A stretch of DNA of 64,000 bases from Galdieria partita (Eukaryota; Rhodophyta; Bangiophyceae; Galdieriales; Galdieriaceae), in contig BQMJ01000001.1 of the NCBI GenBank assembly GCA_025991245.1, positions 62,001 through 126,000 on the forward strand. The letters run 5' to 3'. A model generated the notes under the pieces. That model did not search any database. It had not been told where the DNA came from and saw only the letters and a list, made by a program, of their open reading frames with translations. This document shows, in pieces, positions 1 to 12,300 of the stretch. Position numbers and translations under genes: made by a program. Numbering within the stretch: position 1 is the stretch's first letter; each line of letters opens with the position of its first letter.

Positions 1-70
1 TTGAAGGATTTAACGAGAACGACCAGTAGATAATGGAATGCGTTGATCAGGTGTTAATCTTGGAAGTCAA

Positions 71-1564
71 ATGAGCTCTGTTACAGGTACTGCGGATAAC
101 ATGAACGATTCAGTTTCAATGCATGATCAGAAAGAAATGGATGAAGTTAGTATGATCCAAACTACCGAAATTCATCTGGAAAGACATCGTTCAGTCACAG
201 GGGCGAATTTTCTCGGTACTGTGTTGGGTTTTTTGAGCACAGGATATAATATTCAGGTTTTTGATCTCGTCAATTTGGTGTTGGCATACAATTATGGTGC
301 TAATTATACCAGTTTCTACGAAACAACCATTGGAAATGCGGATATTTACGGTATTTTGGTGGGTTTGTTACTGTTTGGTGTTTTCTCGGACTGGTTTGGT
401 AGAAAAGCTTGTCTGTTGTTTTCAACTTTGCTAATATTTGTTGGCTCTGTATTATCTTCAGTTTCGTGGGGAGCAAATGGATCACTTATTGGTTTGTTTT
501 GGATGATGGCAATATCTAGAGGAATCGCTGGAGTTGGAATGGGTGGAGAATATGTCTCAGGCATTCCGAATACAACAGAAGACAGCGAAGAAGTTAATTA
601 CCGTCACAGAGGAAGAAGGGTTGGATTCTCTGTGAATGTTGTGGAATTATGTGCAAATATACTTCCGAAACTTGTAGGCCTGATTCTGATTGCTATCTTT
701 CAATATGGAGATGTTCAAGCTATTTGGAGGATTTCCTTCGCTTTTGGTGCCATTCCATGCATTGGCCTCTTCTTTATTCGTCTTCGTATGCGAAATTCGC
801 AATTATTCCAGCTACAGAGGAAAAGACAAGGTTTCTTATCTTTAGATAAATTTGACTTTAAGTATATTTGTCGAGAGTACTGGAAACCATTTTTTGCTTG
901 CGCAGGAAATTGGTTTTTATTTGACTGGTACATTTTTACTTATGATACTTTCGGAGCTAGGATATTGAGTCAAGTGACCGGAGCCGGACTTTTAAAGACT
1001 TCATGGATTCTTCTCATTCAACGCTTCTTTTATGTTCTTGGTCCAGTAAGCTCGGCTTTGCTAGTTGATAAGATCGGTAGAAGAAAGTTATTGTTGTTTG
1101 GATGGTTTATGTTGGTAGTTACCAGTGCAATAATGGGAGGGGTTTTCTTTCAGTTGCGAAACGTTCCTATTGCATTTGTTATCGTTTTCTCGTTCTTCTA
1201 TGTATTTCAACCTTTCATATTGGTTCTCATTTACTTAGTTCCTGCAGAAACCTTTCCTACTCGTTTTCGAGCGGTAATGTTGGGTCTCTGTTCAGCTGCA
1301 GGGAAATGTGGAGGAATAGCAGCTACAGAGGCCTTTAACCCATTGAAAGAAAGACTTGGAGGTGGAGATACTGGCCTTCGGAACTTGCAGTTTGTTTACA
1401 CTGGAGTAGCTTGTCTAGGTTTTGTCATCACTTGGTTTTTTACTCCAGAATACAAAGAGAAGAATTTAGTTGAAAAGGATGTGCAGTATGCTGAGTTCCG
1501 GAGAAAGTTGCATGTTGTATCCGAGCTGCGTGATGATATAGAGGTAAAGAAAGAAAGGTCATGA
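71..1564 (+). CDS. MFS transporter, PHS/Git1-like
   Basis: Single-exon 497-residue membrane protein of the major facilitator superfamily. It moves a small solute across a membrane, probably with protons; the substrate is not shown by sequence. The hydrophilic N-terminus of about 45 residues is followed by about 12 hydrophobic segments. The loop 2-3 signature DWFGRK appears near residue 117, a GVGMGGEY stretch near residue 155, the second-half repeat DKIGRRK near residue 335, and PAETFPTR near residue 393. The strip AGNWFLFDWYIFTYDTFG resembles the phosphate:H+ symporter / glycerophosphodiester (Git1) branch of the MFS. It is convergent with the urate oxidase gene, with about 840 nt between their stop codons. 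It could belong to the nitrogen block or merely flank it. Family is sure, substrate is not. Confidence 0.85.
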   Translation: MSSVTGTADNMNDSVSMHDQKEMDEVSMIQTTEIHLERHRSVTGANFLGTVLGFLSTGYNIQVFDLVNLVLAYNYGANYTSFYETTIGNADIYGILVGLLLFGVFSDWFGRKACLLFSTLLIFVGSVLSSVSWGANGSLIGLFWMMAISRGIAGVGMGGEYVSGIPNTTEDSEEVNYRHRGRRVGFSVNVVELCANILPKLVGLILIAIFQYGDVQAIWRISFAFGAIPCIGLFFIRLRMRNSQLFQLQRKRQGFLSLDKFDFKYICREYWKPFFACAGNWFLFDWYIFTYDTFGARILSQVTGAGLLKTSWILLIQRFFYVLGPVSSALLVDKIGRRKLLLFGWFMLVVTSAIMGGVFFQLRNVPIAFVIVFSFFYVFQPFILVLIYLVPAETFPTRFRAVMLGLCSAAGKCGGIAATEAFNPLKERLGGGDTGLRNLQFVYTGVACLGFVITWFFTPEYKEKNLVEKDVQYAEFRRKLHVVSELRDDIEVKKERS

Positions 1565-2407
1565 AGGAACGTGATATGGTTGAGTACTCAAGCATGGGAA
1601 ACAGTAAGACTCCTTTGAGGAGATAAGAAATCATAGAAATTTTTTTGTCATAAGGCATGTTTGTGTTTTTTATATTTGTTGCCTTTGTCAGAAAAATATT
1701 GATGTCTTCCGAATTGTTGTCGGTAGATGAACCTGAGTACAACTTTTGCCTCTTCAAGTTGCTCTTTCATCATTTTCTTATCGGTCTAATACAGAAAGTA
1801 TTATTTTTTTTATCTATTCTCGTGAGTTCAAACCCATTGGCTTTCCTTGCTTCAAAATCCCTTGGAAGCTATCACAATACTTTTTGTGATATATACTTGA
1901 TAGTTGTTCGTATTGAATGTTGTCATTTTTAGAAAGATGAATTGAAAATGGTTCCAGTTCATTTAAAATCTAGTTTTAACAACACAAATTGGGTAGATAA
2001 TTTCTCATATATGAGCAGTTAGTGTCTCCACGTTCTTCAAGGCACAATATTCTGTCGAAATATAGTAGTGTAACAAATATAGGACGACGAAACGATTGTT
2101 ACTAGCATGCATCATGAAAACAATTAATCGATGATCACACAAATAAATAAGGAACACTGTGGATATAAGTATTATTCATTTGACAGGGAAACGAACGGTC
2201 ATTTCTGAATGATTTTCACGAAATGCCCAAAAAAAGAAAAAGTTTGGTAGTCACAGCAGTATCCACATTTACTTTCTACAAAAAGTCAGGCTGCATCAAG
2301 TCAAAATCAAACTCATCATGCTAAAAGAAGAACAGATCAGGTAAAATACTAGCAAGAACATAGTCAAAAAATAATTCGAGAAAAAAGAAATTCCAGATAT
2401 AATTTTA
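1565..2407. other. convergent intergenic region, no gene seen
   Basis: Space between the stop codons of the MFS transporter and urate oxidase. It is AT-rich with runs of T and A. Short open frames occur but none has recognisable protein character or family similarity. It probably holds the two 3' UTRs. Confidence 0.5.
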
Positions 2408-3610
2408 TTACAACTTTGCAAGGCACGATCTTGACAATGTTGCCTCAATAATTCCATGAGGTTCATCTGTTGGAATATAAATATCGTTCTCAAATCTAAC
2501 CCCATTCCTTGAAAACACTTCCAAGTTGGCAGGTAAATAATGAATATTAGGCATACTCAATGACACCTGACGTTAAATGTCACTTACAGGACACTCCACT
2601 GAAGATGAAAATTACCTTTTCTAACAATGGACACGAAATCAGAATCTGCTTGCCAATATCAAACAATGTTTTCTGGACACCTGGACTATAGACTCCTTTA
2701 TCGCTGTCTCCAAAGAACCTAAAAACGTAAAAATCTTCCATCAAAAGTAATTTAAAAACATACTTTCGCTTAACTGCGTCTTGTACTTGGGACAAAATAT
2801 TTGAGAAATCTAGTTTCTTCAATTCTCGATTTTGTCTACTAGAATAGGTCCATGAAATTTGACATTCAGTTGCCAAGACCCTTTCATTTGTCTCAGGAAG
2901 AGTTGTGAAACGATCTCGATAAAAACCTTCCCAACCACTACAGGTAGTTTTGAGCAGCTTCCACCTGTCCACACCTGAGGTAAGAATAACTGCATAGACT
3001 TTCTCTCCGCAGCACACCGCTGAATCTACGCGCAATGAGACCTTATCGTCTTTAGAACATTCTCGACTACAAACTGCGGTGGCAAAATTAAACTGGTCCA
3101 GTTGTCTTACAAAGCCGTGTGAATGACTCTTTCCTAGAGAAGTAACTGTCTGTCAGCAAATTGATAACACAAAAGATGAAACGTTACCTTCTAAGTTGAC
3201 TCTGCACCAAGGTATTCTTTCTACTCGCATTCGGACCGAGTCAATAAACGGGTAGTGTGACAAGAAAAAACAACCTATGTCCATAGCCAACTTCTCCGCA
3301 GAATCACAGGGATGCTGCTTTACTACCCAATAAATGATATTCTTACAAGTATCGGTTGCAACAACCTAATATATAGATAGAGGCAATAATTCTTCAAGCA
3401 AACAGCACAACTTACCTGAGAGTTATCACCGCAGAGAAACGAAGAATCCGTACCTCCTACAAGCGACACTTGCACTGTAAACTCCTGAAAGAGCTCCGTA
3501 AAACCGTCTGATCTTCTCTTGGCCTCTCTAATATCAGTAACGACATACGAGCCCCAGTTTGTCCTTACCTTAGCAACACGTACCCTTGCCTTTCCATGAC
3601 TGGACTGCAT
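2408..3610 (-). CDS. UOX: urate oxidase (uricase), peroxisomal
   Basis: Oxidises urate to 5-hydroxyisourate with O2, releasing H2O2; the product of xanthine dehydrogenase is its substrate. Five exons are deduced, with introns near 3366-3415, 3146-3187, an in-frame one near 2703-2747, and 2567-2615. The protein is about 338 residues, slightly long for the family (about 300). Visible family motifs are GKARVRVAKV (active-site lysine), VVATDTCKN (active-site threonine), LLKTTCSGWEGF, RDRFTTLPE, GVYSPGVQKTL and MPNIHYL (active-site histidine). The C-terminus is AKL, a peroxisomal PTS1 form. The first ATG used here (3610) leaves the N-terminus about 10 residues short of relatives, so a small upstream exon is possible. 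Family assignment is firm. Confidence 0.88.
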
Positions 3611-4364
3611 CCAATATCTCAAACTTGCTGAATTAACGGAATCTCATGTTCCGTTGACAATACAAAGATTTAGTGCAATTCTATGATCCGATAGTGTCAG
3701 ATGAACACAATAGACATTCAGCTGATATGAATATCAAAGTATCTTGACCAGTAGATTTGACATTACTCCTGAAGCAATATCGAGTGATTTGCGTTACTAT
3801 AGCTACAGAATTGTTCAACTTATGAACTTGCAAAGTGAGGTAGCCCTGTGTAACAATTGTGAAAAACAAATTTACTATTTTTTGACGGGTTCTTATGTCA
3901 TCTAGTTTTCTTTCAAATATAACGCAGTAGTAGTACTTCGTACAGTATGAACTATTCTTCAAGGCGAGCTGTGAATCAATAAAAAAAAGTCAAGTTCTTG
4001 AGAAACGATAAATTTGAATAAATTGAAATGTCTTTTGCTTGAAAATGACTTCCATTGAAAAACAATAGAAAACTAAAGCAACTGAAATCCTAACGACACA
4101 GGCATACTTAGGAATCATATTACGAAAATGACCACGATCATGTCCTACTAGAAGAGCATAATGAACAATAACAAGTATTTTTCAACAGTTCACCGAGAAT
4201 TAAATTTCATCTCCGAAGAATTTTGATTCTCATTAGTTTTTGGGATATCATGTAAATTTCCATTGCTTTCTAAAACAGTCGGCGACCGAAGCTCATCCAA
4301 TTTCATGCAATCTTAGATTCGAACAGCCCCTGGATCAACGGAAATTCCGTTAAACATTTGCTCC
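3611..4364. promoter_or_regulatory. divergent intergenic region, UOX / urate permease
   Basis: About 750 nt between two divergently transcribed genes of the same pathway. It should hold both promoters and perhaps a small first exon of urate oxidase. A 93-residue open frame at 3681-3962 on the minus strand has no recognisable similarity. No specific regulatory motif can be supported by eye. Confidence 0.4.
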
Positions 4365-6251
4365 ATGAAAACAGACAACAGGAACAGAATAATAAAAGCC
4401 TATGAATGCATATTGAAAAAGGTGACGACTCGACATGGTTGGCTAGGGAACTATGAATATGGTCGTCTATTTACTCCAAGGATCCCATATTTGATTCATT
4501 CGAAAACCACTCCTCCTTTCCTAGCGCACAAAGAAGAGCTGCCTATCTTGGCAGCTATCATAGTTGGATTCCAACATGCACTGGTTCGTTCAAAATGTTC
4601 AATGCTTTATAATACACTGATAAATTTTTCATATAGGCTATGATGGGAGGTATCATTACTGTGCCATTGATTCTCTCCGGATCAGGAAGTAACAATCTAA
4701 ATTTGGATGACTCTTATCGAACATATATGGTAAGGAATTGTTGTTTTTCATATCTTGTTTTAACCGGTTGAACGCTTCAAGGTCTCTTCAGCCCTCATTG
4801 CTTCTGGAATCCTTTCCATTATACAAATAACGGGAATAAAGATAGGAAGGACAGGATATCAACTTGGAACTGGTTTGATTAGTGTAGTAGGAACAAGTTT
4901 TACAACTTTACCAGTAGCTCAAGCAACTTTTGCCAACATTAGAAGACATGGAGAATACGGATGTTCTGAACAAGGTTCCTGTCCTAATGCATTTGGAGCC
5001 ATGCTAGGAACTATGATGGTTTGTTGTTGGCTTGAAGTAGCTATCAGCTTTTTGCCACCAAAAGTTCTGAGAAGAATTTTTCCTCCGATTGTTACGGGTT
5101 CAGTTGTAATACTCATTGGAGCGTCTCTGGTGTCCTCAGGATTCCAAGACTGGGCTGGAGGAAGTGGAACATGCTACAATTATGCCAGAGCAGTAGCCAA
5201 TTTGCAGTCTTTGGGTGTTCAGAATATTTCGTCATTTCTACCATCAACGATGGGTGTTTGTCCTTCTTCGGATTATTCCTATCAGAAGTATCCTTGGGGA
5301 GATGCCAAGTGGATAGGCTTGGGTTCCATCGTTTTTTTGACTATAATTGTGATTGAAATATTTGGATCGCCATTTATGCGTACTGCAGAGATTATGATAG
5401 GATTTCTATTGGGCCTGTTAATCTCTTCGGTGCTGAACTACACAAATATAGAATCCGTTCAGAATGCCCCAGCAGTAACCTTTCTGTGGACCAAGACATT
5501 TCCTATTCGTTTTTATCCACCAGCAGTAATCCCACTATTGATTGTCTTTGTAGTACTGGCAATTGAGGCCATGGGTGACGTCACCGCGAGTATGGAAGCC
5601 TCTCAGCTACCCGTTCAAGGTTTAGAAGCCAACCAACGTCTACAAGGAGGTATTTTGTCAGATGGCTTGAATGCATTCCTTGGAGCTCTGATGACAACAT
5701 TTCCTTACAGTACCTTCGCACAAAATAATGGAGTAATTGCAATGACTCGCTGTGCAAATATTTGGGCAGGATACTGGTGCTGTTTCTTTCTTATTTTGTT
5801 TGGAATATTCTCCAAGATATCTGCATTATTTGTCGCAATTCCAGATGCAGTACTTGGGGGAATGACTACCTTCTTATTTGCAAACGTTGTAACGTCAGGT
5901 ATTCGTATTCTTTGCTTTGTAGAGTGGACCAGACGATCTCGCTTCATCGTTGCCTGTACACTTACAATTGGATTGGGAGCAACCTTACTACCGGATTGGT
6001 TTTCTTCCGTCATCCCAAGCTCTCAAAACAGCGCTCTCCAAGGTTTGATCCAAGGTATCAACATCATCATGTCGACTGGTTTCTGCATTGGTGCCTTTCT
6101 AGCGATATTCTTGCACTTGATTTTGCCCGTGGATGAAGAATGTGAGAAAACTAGCTCTAATACACAAGAAAAACAGTCATCTTCAGTAGAAAATAGCTTT
6201 GTTATTCAGAGTTTGATCGATGAGAGCGTAAAAAGTGAACTTTCGATATGA
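4365..6251 (+). CDS. urate/xanthine permease, NAT/NCS2 family (UapA type)
   Basis: Nucleobase-ascorbate transporter, a proton symporter in the plasma membrane for urate and xanthine by family analogy. Three exons (4365-4583, 4637-4729, 4782-6251) give 593 residues, close to the 574 of Aspergillus UapA. The N-terminal GNYEYGRLFTPRIPYL and GFQHAL motifs match fungal UapA. The diagnostic NAT signature QNNGVIAMTR lies in exon 3 and differs from that of UapA by one conservative residue; this motif sets purine specificity in characterised members. There are about 12-14 hydrophobic segments and a polar, acidic C-terminal tail. It is divergent from urate oxidase and convergent with the Moco sulfurase gene (62 nt between stops). 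Import of urate fits the neighbouring degradation genes. Confidence 0.9.
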
Positions 6252-6313
6252 ATCAAAGGAGGAAGGGTCTGCATAAAAGCAAATTTCATCGCAGGAAATC
6301 GTTCGAAAATGTT

Positions 6314-9300
6314 TTACTCGTGTATGTAAAGTCCTCCTTCAAAGCAGAATTCTTCTACCTTTATCCAGTTCACACTGTCGCTTTCAGTTGATACATTGTA
6401 CAAACAACCAAAGACTGGACCACGTTGTCTTGTCAGTTCCTTTGTAAGCAACTCATTATTTTTCTCCATCTTTTCTCCAGCTCCTGCCATCCTATAAGTA
6501 GAAAGTAGCAGCCATGGTTCTCGGTCTTCACGAAGCTCTCCTTGAAATACTTTAAAGTTTGCAGTATTAGAGAGTGTACCTTATCGATTACCTGTCTCAA
6601 GATCGATACATATTGTCATGCAACGGACGCAATCACCGATACGTCTCAGTTTCAATATCTTCTCACTATTATTCTTATTATATAGACAAGCAAAATCACT
6701 CCATTTGTCCTCTTCCAGGGGAAGCATCAAACGATTCCTCACTTTGGAGGTAATTCTAATAGAAAAGATGAAACATACTGCGTGAATAACTCAGCAGAAA
6801 CTGTTTACCTTTCATTTGACTCAGATATGTTGCCTGTGCTTTGCTTCTGTTCATCCTTGACAACCAGATTAGGTCTGAAAGCTTCTATCGGGACGGGACT
6901 TTTGTTTTTCTTTCTTAAACATTCATTGATTTGGGCCACACTCTTCGAGTGTATCTAAGCAAGTGAATTCAATGTATAGAACAGAAAATACATGCTCTTA
7001 CCACAAGCAAATGAGCATCGTTCCTATACTTTCCCTTAATTCTCTTACTTTCTCGGAAACATGACGAAGATTCAAATTCTTCTACTGTCATCAACTGACA
7101 AGGAATTTGCAAAACAGTCGATAGCCAGCAATGTGTGTATTGTTGGCGCAAATCCCTCTCATATAAAATGTATACTCGGGGAACATTTACGACTTGTACA
7201 GAATCCGCAATTTCAAATACAAACTGAGCAATAAAAGAATCCTGCATCTCGTTCTTCGACAGATAAATGGATACTTTTAAGGCGGCAAGCTTCGGATAAT
7301 TTCGTATCGAGAGCAAAGAATACGTCATTGTATTTACAAGACAGTATTTTCGGTCGTATAAAAGTCCATTCGAACTATGTGACGTTATCAACACGACTCA
7401 AGCTCAAAGACAATATATTCTTACGAAATCGGCCATTGAATGACAGGCATTCCACGACAACCTTTTAGAGGATATACAAATATTTTGTCCACCAAATAGG
7501 TAGGTTCTGGTCTGGTCTTCGACGAAACCAGATTTGAGGAGCTGGAGATATCTCTTACATTTCCGCCTAAAATCTGGGAGATCACCAAGCCATTATTTTG
7601 CCATGCCGTTTGACAAAGTTGCTTCAAAGTGTCCAAGAGTTTGGTAACATCTTCCTTAACAGAATGAATACCAAAAGATATACGAACCGCTCCTATCTAG
7701 AATGGTAATGTGACTACAGACTTGCTCTTGAAAAGAAGAACTTCCTTACTACTGGATCCCAACAGGAAGATGATGATTGTGCCATATTTGAGATTTCATC
7801 CGCTCTTAGACCAAAGTAATACTGACAACTACCAGGATTACACAACATTCCAGACCTTACAAGAATATGGTTTGACAAAAATGCACAATAAACGGAGAAG
7901 TGGCTTATGAAACGACCATCCGGTTGAAAAACATTGAATGTTATTATAGAATTACCTCTTCCACAAAAAGAAGATGACGAAAAGGACACGTCTTCTTCAT
8001 ATATATGAATAATGGACTGTCCGTTGGGGTAAGTTAGCTTCAAAAGCTCGTCTCTGGCATAATCATAAATCTCCTCGATATGGTTTTCTATAAATTGCAT
8101 TCCACCGATCGTATGTTCTACCCAATTTATACTGACAGGTAGACTGACCAAAATTTCTAAAAAGTTAATAGTTCCATCTTCCCAAGATTCATGAAATGAA
8201 CTATTATTGTTTTTCGGATAGGTATGCAGATCGTTATAAGCATCTGCTATTAGAATGGTACCTCCTCTATAGTACCGTTTTGAACACAATGTTTGCTGAA
8301 TACGAGGACAATGTTTGCGTATTAAAAGACAACCGACTCCAGTGGGATAACCAAAAATCTAATACAGTATAGGAATAGTTACAATAAAATGCTGATGAAG
8401 CTTATTTCAAATGAAGCCAACCTTGTAGAAAGAAACAACCAAAATGTCCACATCTGGATGTTCATCAAGGACAATAGGATGAGCTGCAGCAAGCTTTGCA
8501 GCATCTACAAGTGTCAGAATATTCTTTCCACGAAACTGGAAGAGTCCATGTTCATGCACCAACTGACAAAATTTCAGCTGATAACGAGTACCACAAAAAT
8601 TACTCTCTCCGGTATAGGCAAATAAGGCGTAAGTTCCGTCATCTAAATTTTCTTCAGAGCTTCTATGTTGAATAAACTCAACAGTATGTGAAGCAAACCA
8701 GGCCTTGCACCAATTTCTGTCTACTGGATAAATTGAGGATCCAGCACTTGCTGCCTACAGATAAGGGTATTCAATCAAAGTGCGCAAGTACAAAACTTTT
8801 TCTCCTACATAGTCACGGATACCCAGAGCTGAAGTGTGACAGTCAGTAAGGTATATCAGACCACTGTTCTCTTTCCACTGAAAATTTTCCCCGACCAATT
8901 TCAAACCAGCAGTAGCACTAAGAGGTCAAAACTCGTATATGCTGACTACAGACGCTTCTAAGACTTACCCACTAGTAAATACAACGTCATATGTATCTTT
9001 GGTTGTTCCAAAGAACTGCAAGACTCGCTCTCGAACTCTTTCCAACCTCTGGAACAAAGGAAAGTCTCTTGGTACACTAGGTTAAAGATAATGCAACGCA
9101 ATTTAACGGAACATCAACATTGTCTATTAAATCCTTGCCTATGTGGGTTCACAAAGCTGCTCCTTTCCAGTAGCTTGTGGCAGTCGTTGATCTATTTATC
9201 AGCCAAGGTCAATGAGTTCTTTTACAAAAGAAACAGGACACACTTGTGAAAGACTATACAAAGCAAACCCTGCAGTGTCCAGATATACTACGTTTTTGCT

Positions 9301-9339
9301 AGTTTCCGAAACATTTTCACGTGGATAAACAAAGTCCAT
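6314..9339 (-). CDS. MOCOS: molybdenum cofactor sulfurase
   Basis: Puts the terminal sulfido ligand on the molybdenum cofactor, which xanthine dehydrogenase requires. The N-terminal PLP desulfurase half starts with YLDTAGFALY, then NPHS, VVFTSG, ATAGLKLV, YLTDCHTSALGIRDY. Further on come KRYYRGGTILIADAY, EDGTINFLE, and RSGMLCNPGSCQYY, the last carrying the expected active-site cysteine. The C-terminal MOSC half shows GLLYDRKYCLVN, WLSTVLQIPCQL and GPVFGCLYNVS. Many short introns break it; the protein is about 790 residues, near family size. The intron at 9077-9138 appears to use a GC donor. The start ATG at 9337-9339 is only 25 nt downstream of the XDH stop on the same strand, a natural functional pair. 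Confidence 0.88.
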
Positions 9340-9364
9340 CCAGATTTTCCGTTAATTCTCAAAT

Positions 9365-12300
9365 TTATTTTTCATCCTTTACAGCTTTAGACTCATGCAA
9401 CACATGCGAGACAATCTCATCATAACACGCCATTCGTATCCTTTCTATAGTAAGAGGGGAATCCAACGCACAAAATAATTCACAAGCGTCACTAGATAAA
9501 TCACTTCTTGCAGATTCGATGGCATTCCTCAATGCTTCAAACACAGAAAATGCTAAGAACAAGGGTGGTTCCCCAACCGCTTTGCTTCCATGGATAATGG
9601 GACGATGATTGACAGCATTTGAAAGAAAAGATACTCTAAAATCTCGAGGAATGTCATGAAATCCGGGTAATTTATAAGTACTCGGACCCTGGATTACTTT
9701 AAACGATACAAGTCTTCCATCCAATCGTACTTACTTTCGTAAATAAATGCCCTCTAGGTAACCAAGAATGATCCTCATCTCCTAAAATAACTTCTTCCAA
9801 AGTAAAGAGTCCTAGTCCTTGGACAAAACCTCCCTCAACTTGACCAATGTCAATAACTGGATGAAGGGGTCTTCCGATATCCATCATAATATCCGTCCTT
9901 AGTATGTGATGCTCTCCTGTGAGAGTATCCAATTCTATTTCACTTACAGCTGCTCCGACTGTAAAATAGTAAAAGGGATTTCCCTTCTGATTTTGGCTTA
10001 AATCTACAGAGTCGATCTCTGGTGTGCAATAAAAACCAGTAGCCGATAGAGAAATACGTTCATGATATGCCTTTTGAATTCTGGCCTCCCAAGACAGGCA
10101 AAAATCCTTGTCTACTGTCTTTAACCTATCTAACAACTGTCGACAGGCATCTATCGCAGCCATTCCATACAAATCGGTAGAAGAGGAAGCAGCTGTGGGA
10201 CTCGCATTTGGCACCTAGTATCAACTCAGAAGAAATGTCTCATTCGTATAGTCATATCTCTCACCTTGTCTGTGCTGGTTTCTGATATATAAACTTTGTG
10301 AAGAGGAATATCAAATTCTGATGCCACAATCTGAACTATTTTGGCATATAACCCTTGACCCATTTCTACTCCGCCATGGCTGACAAGGACACTACCATCT
10401 AAATAGATTAGAACAAGAACTCCTGCCTGATTATAAGTCTTATTTGTAAAGGAAATACCAAATTTGGTAGGAACCGCTGCAATTCCTCTCTTTCTATATC
10501 GATGTTGAGCATTGTATTCAGTTATTTGTTGTTTTCTATTCCAAAAGTCACTAGATTCTAAGACACTTTGCCAACACTGCCAACCAGTCCAACCTATTAA
10601 AGGCATTCCGTATGGAGTATTGGGTACAAAACCTTCGCTTCGGTACATGTTGATTGAACGAACACTTTCCGGATCCATTTTCAACTATTTATTGCATGAA
10701 GATCCTATTTCAATTGAAAGGGGAATGGCTTACTTGATGTGCAACGTGGTGAATCCAAGTCTCAGCTATCGCCATCGCTTGAGGACCACCGAAACCTCTA
10801 AATGCTGTGTTAGAGATGATATGCGTCCAACAAAGTCTTCCAATAAATCGAACGTTTGGGATGAAATATACATTCTCGGAATGAAAAAGTGCACGATCCA
10901 ATACAGCCATAGATAAATCCAACGTGTTCCCAATATTTGCAAAGAGCAAGGTTTCCACAGCAAGTATCTTTCCTAGCTTGTCAAATGCAACTCGATATTC
11001 TCCTAGAAAAGGATGTCGATGACCAGTCATACACATATCCTCTTCTCTGTCCAATGAAATACGAACAGGCTTTTTCAGCAAATGTGCTGCGACAGCAACG
11101 GCACAACTAATAAATATATTTCTAGTTTCCTTTCCTCCAAAGCCGCCTCCAATACGTTTTGTTTTGCAAACTACTTTATGACTTTCCAATCCTAATACTT
11201 TTGAAACTGCCATTTGAGTCTTTGCAGGACTTTGTGTCGATACAAAGAGGACTAGCTCGTCATTCTCACCAGGAATTGCCAAACAACCCTACAATCAACT
11301 TTACGGATGCAGCATTCCAACTCCAAATCAGAAACTTACATGTGTCTCCAAGTAGAAATGTTCTTGAGCTCCTATCTTCATTTTACCACTGACCTTCAAT
11401 AAATCGGTTCTATTCATAACCTCATCTACATTTCCATCTTCTATCCAATGAGGAGAAAGTACAGATGAAAGATTCATTCTGCCACAGCAAGGCTCAAAGG
11501 ATTCTTGCGCACGAGCATCTTCAATAGTAAGAATGGCAGGAAGTCTTTCATATTCTATTTTGACTAACCTAGCAGCCATTTTTGCGTGCTCTCTGGTGTC
11601 TGCAACTACAAAACCAATTACCTACATCTCCACTTCGGTAGATTCCAGAAGAATAAAGAATACAATTACCTGTCCTACTGCGGTGACATGACCTGAACAA
11701 AATACTTGCTCATCACAAACACCATGGACTATACTAAATGAATTGGTTCCTGGAACATCTTGGGAGAAGAATATTCGTGTCATTCCGGGCAAAGTATCAT
11801 ACACTTGGGAACAATCGATAGAAAGAACATTTGCATGAGGCTCGGATGATAAGATGAATGCACCATAAAGAGTATCCATAGACGCATTTGGTATATCGTC
11901 TACATACTGAGCTTCTCCACTGCACTGTAAAAAGGGGGCCGGATGAGGACTCGAGCTTCCCAGGAAACCACTATTGCTCTTCAAATGTTGTGGAATAGTC
12001 TATTCTCCTCTTTCATCTCTATCAATTCCTTTTGTTTATCAAATTACTTACCTGAATTGCTCGGCATGAAAACGATGGATCCAATTCATCTCTTTCATCT
12101 TCCTCCTTTGGTAAATGAATAGAATGAGAGGCCATAATTTGAAGAGTGTGCTCCAGTCGATAGAAAGATCGCAGTAGAAGACTACAGGCTATGGTTTTAC
12201 GAAATGCGACCATTCCTCCAGGAGAGTCTGCATTTAAGACAAAATCTCTGTCCAATGTGTCAAAACAAATAGGCATTAACAATCGTGGATCCAAAGGAGA

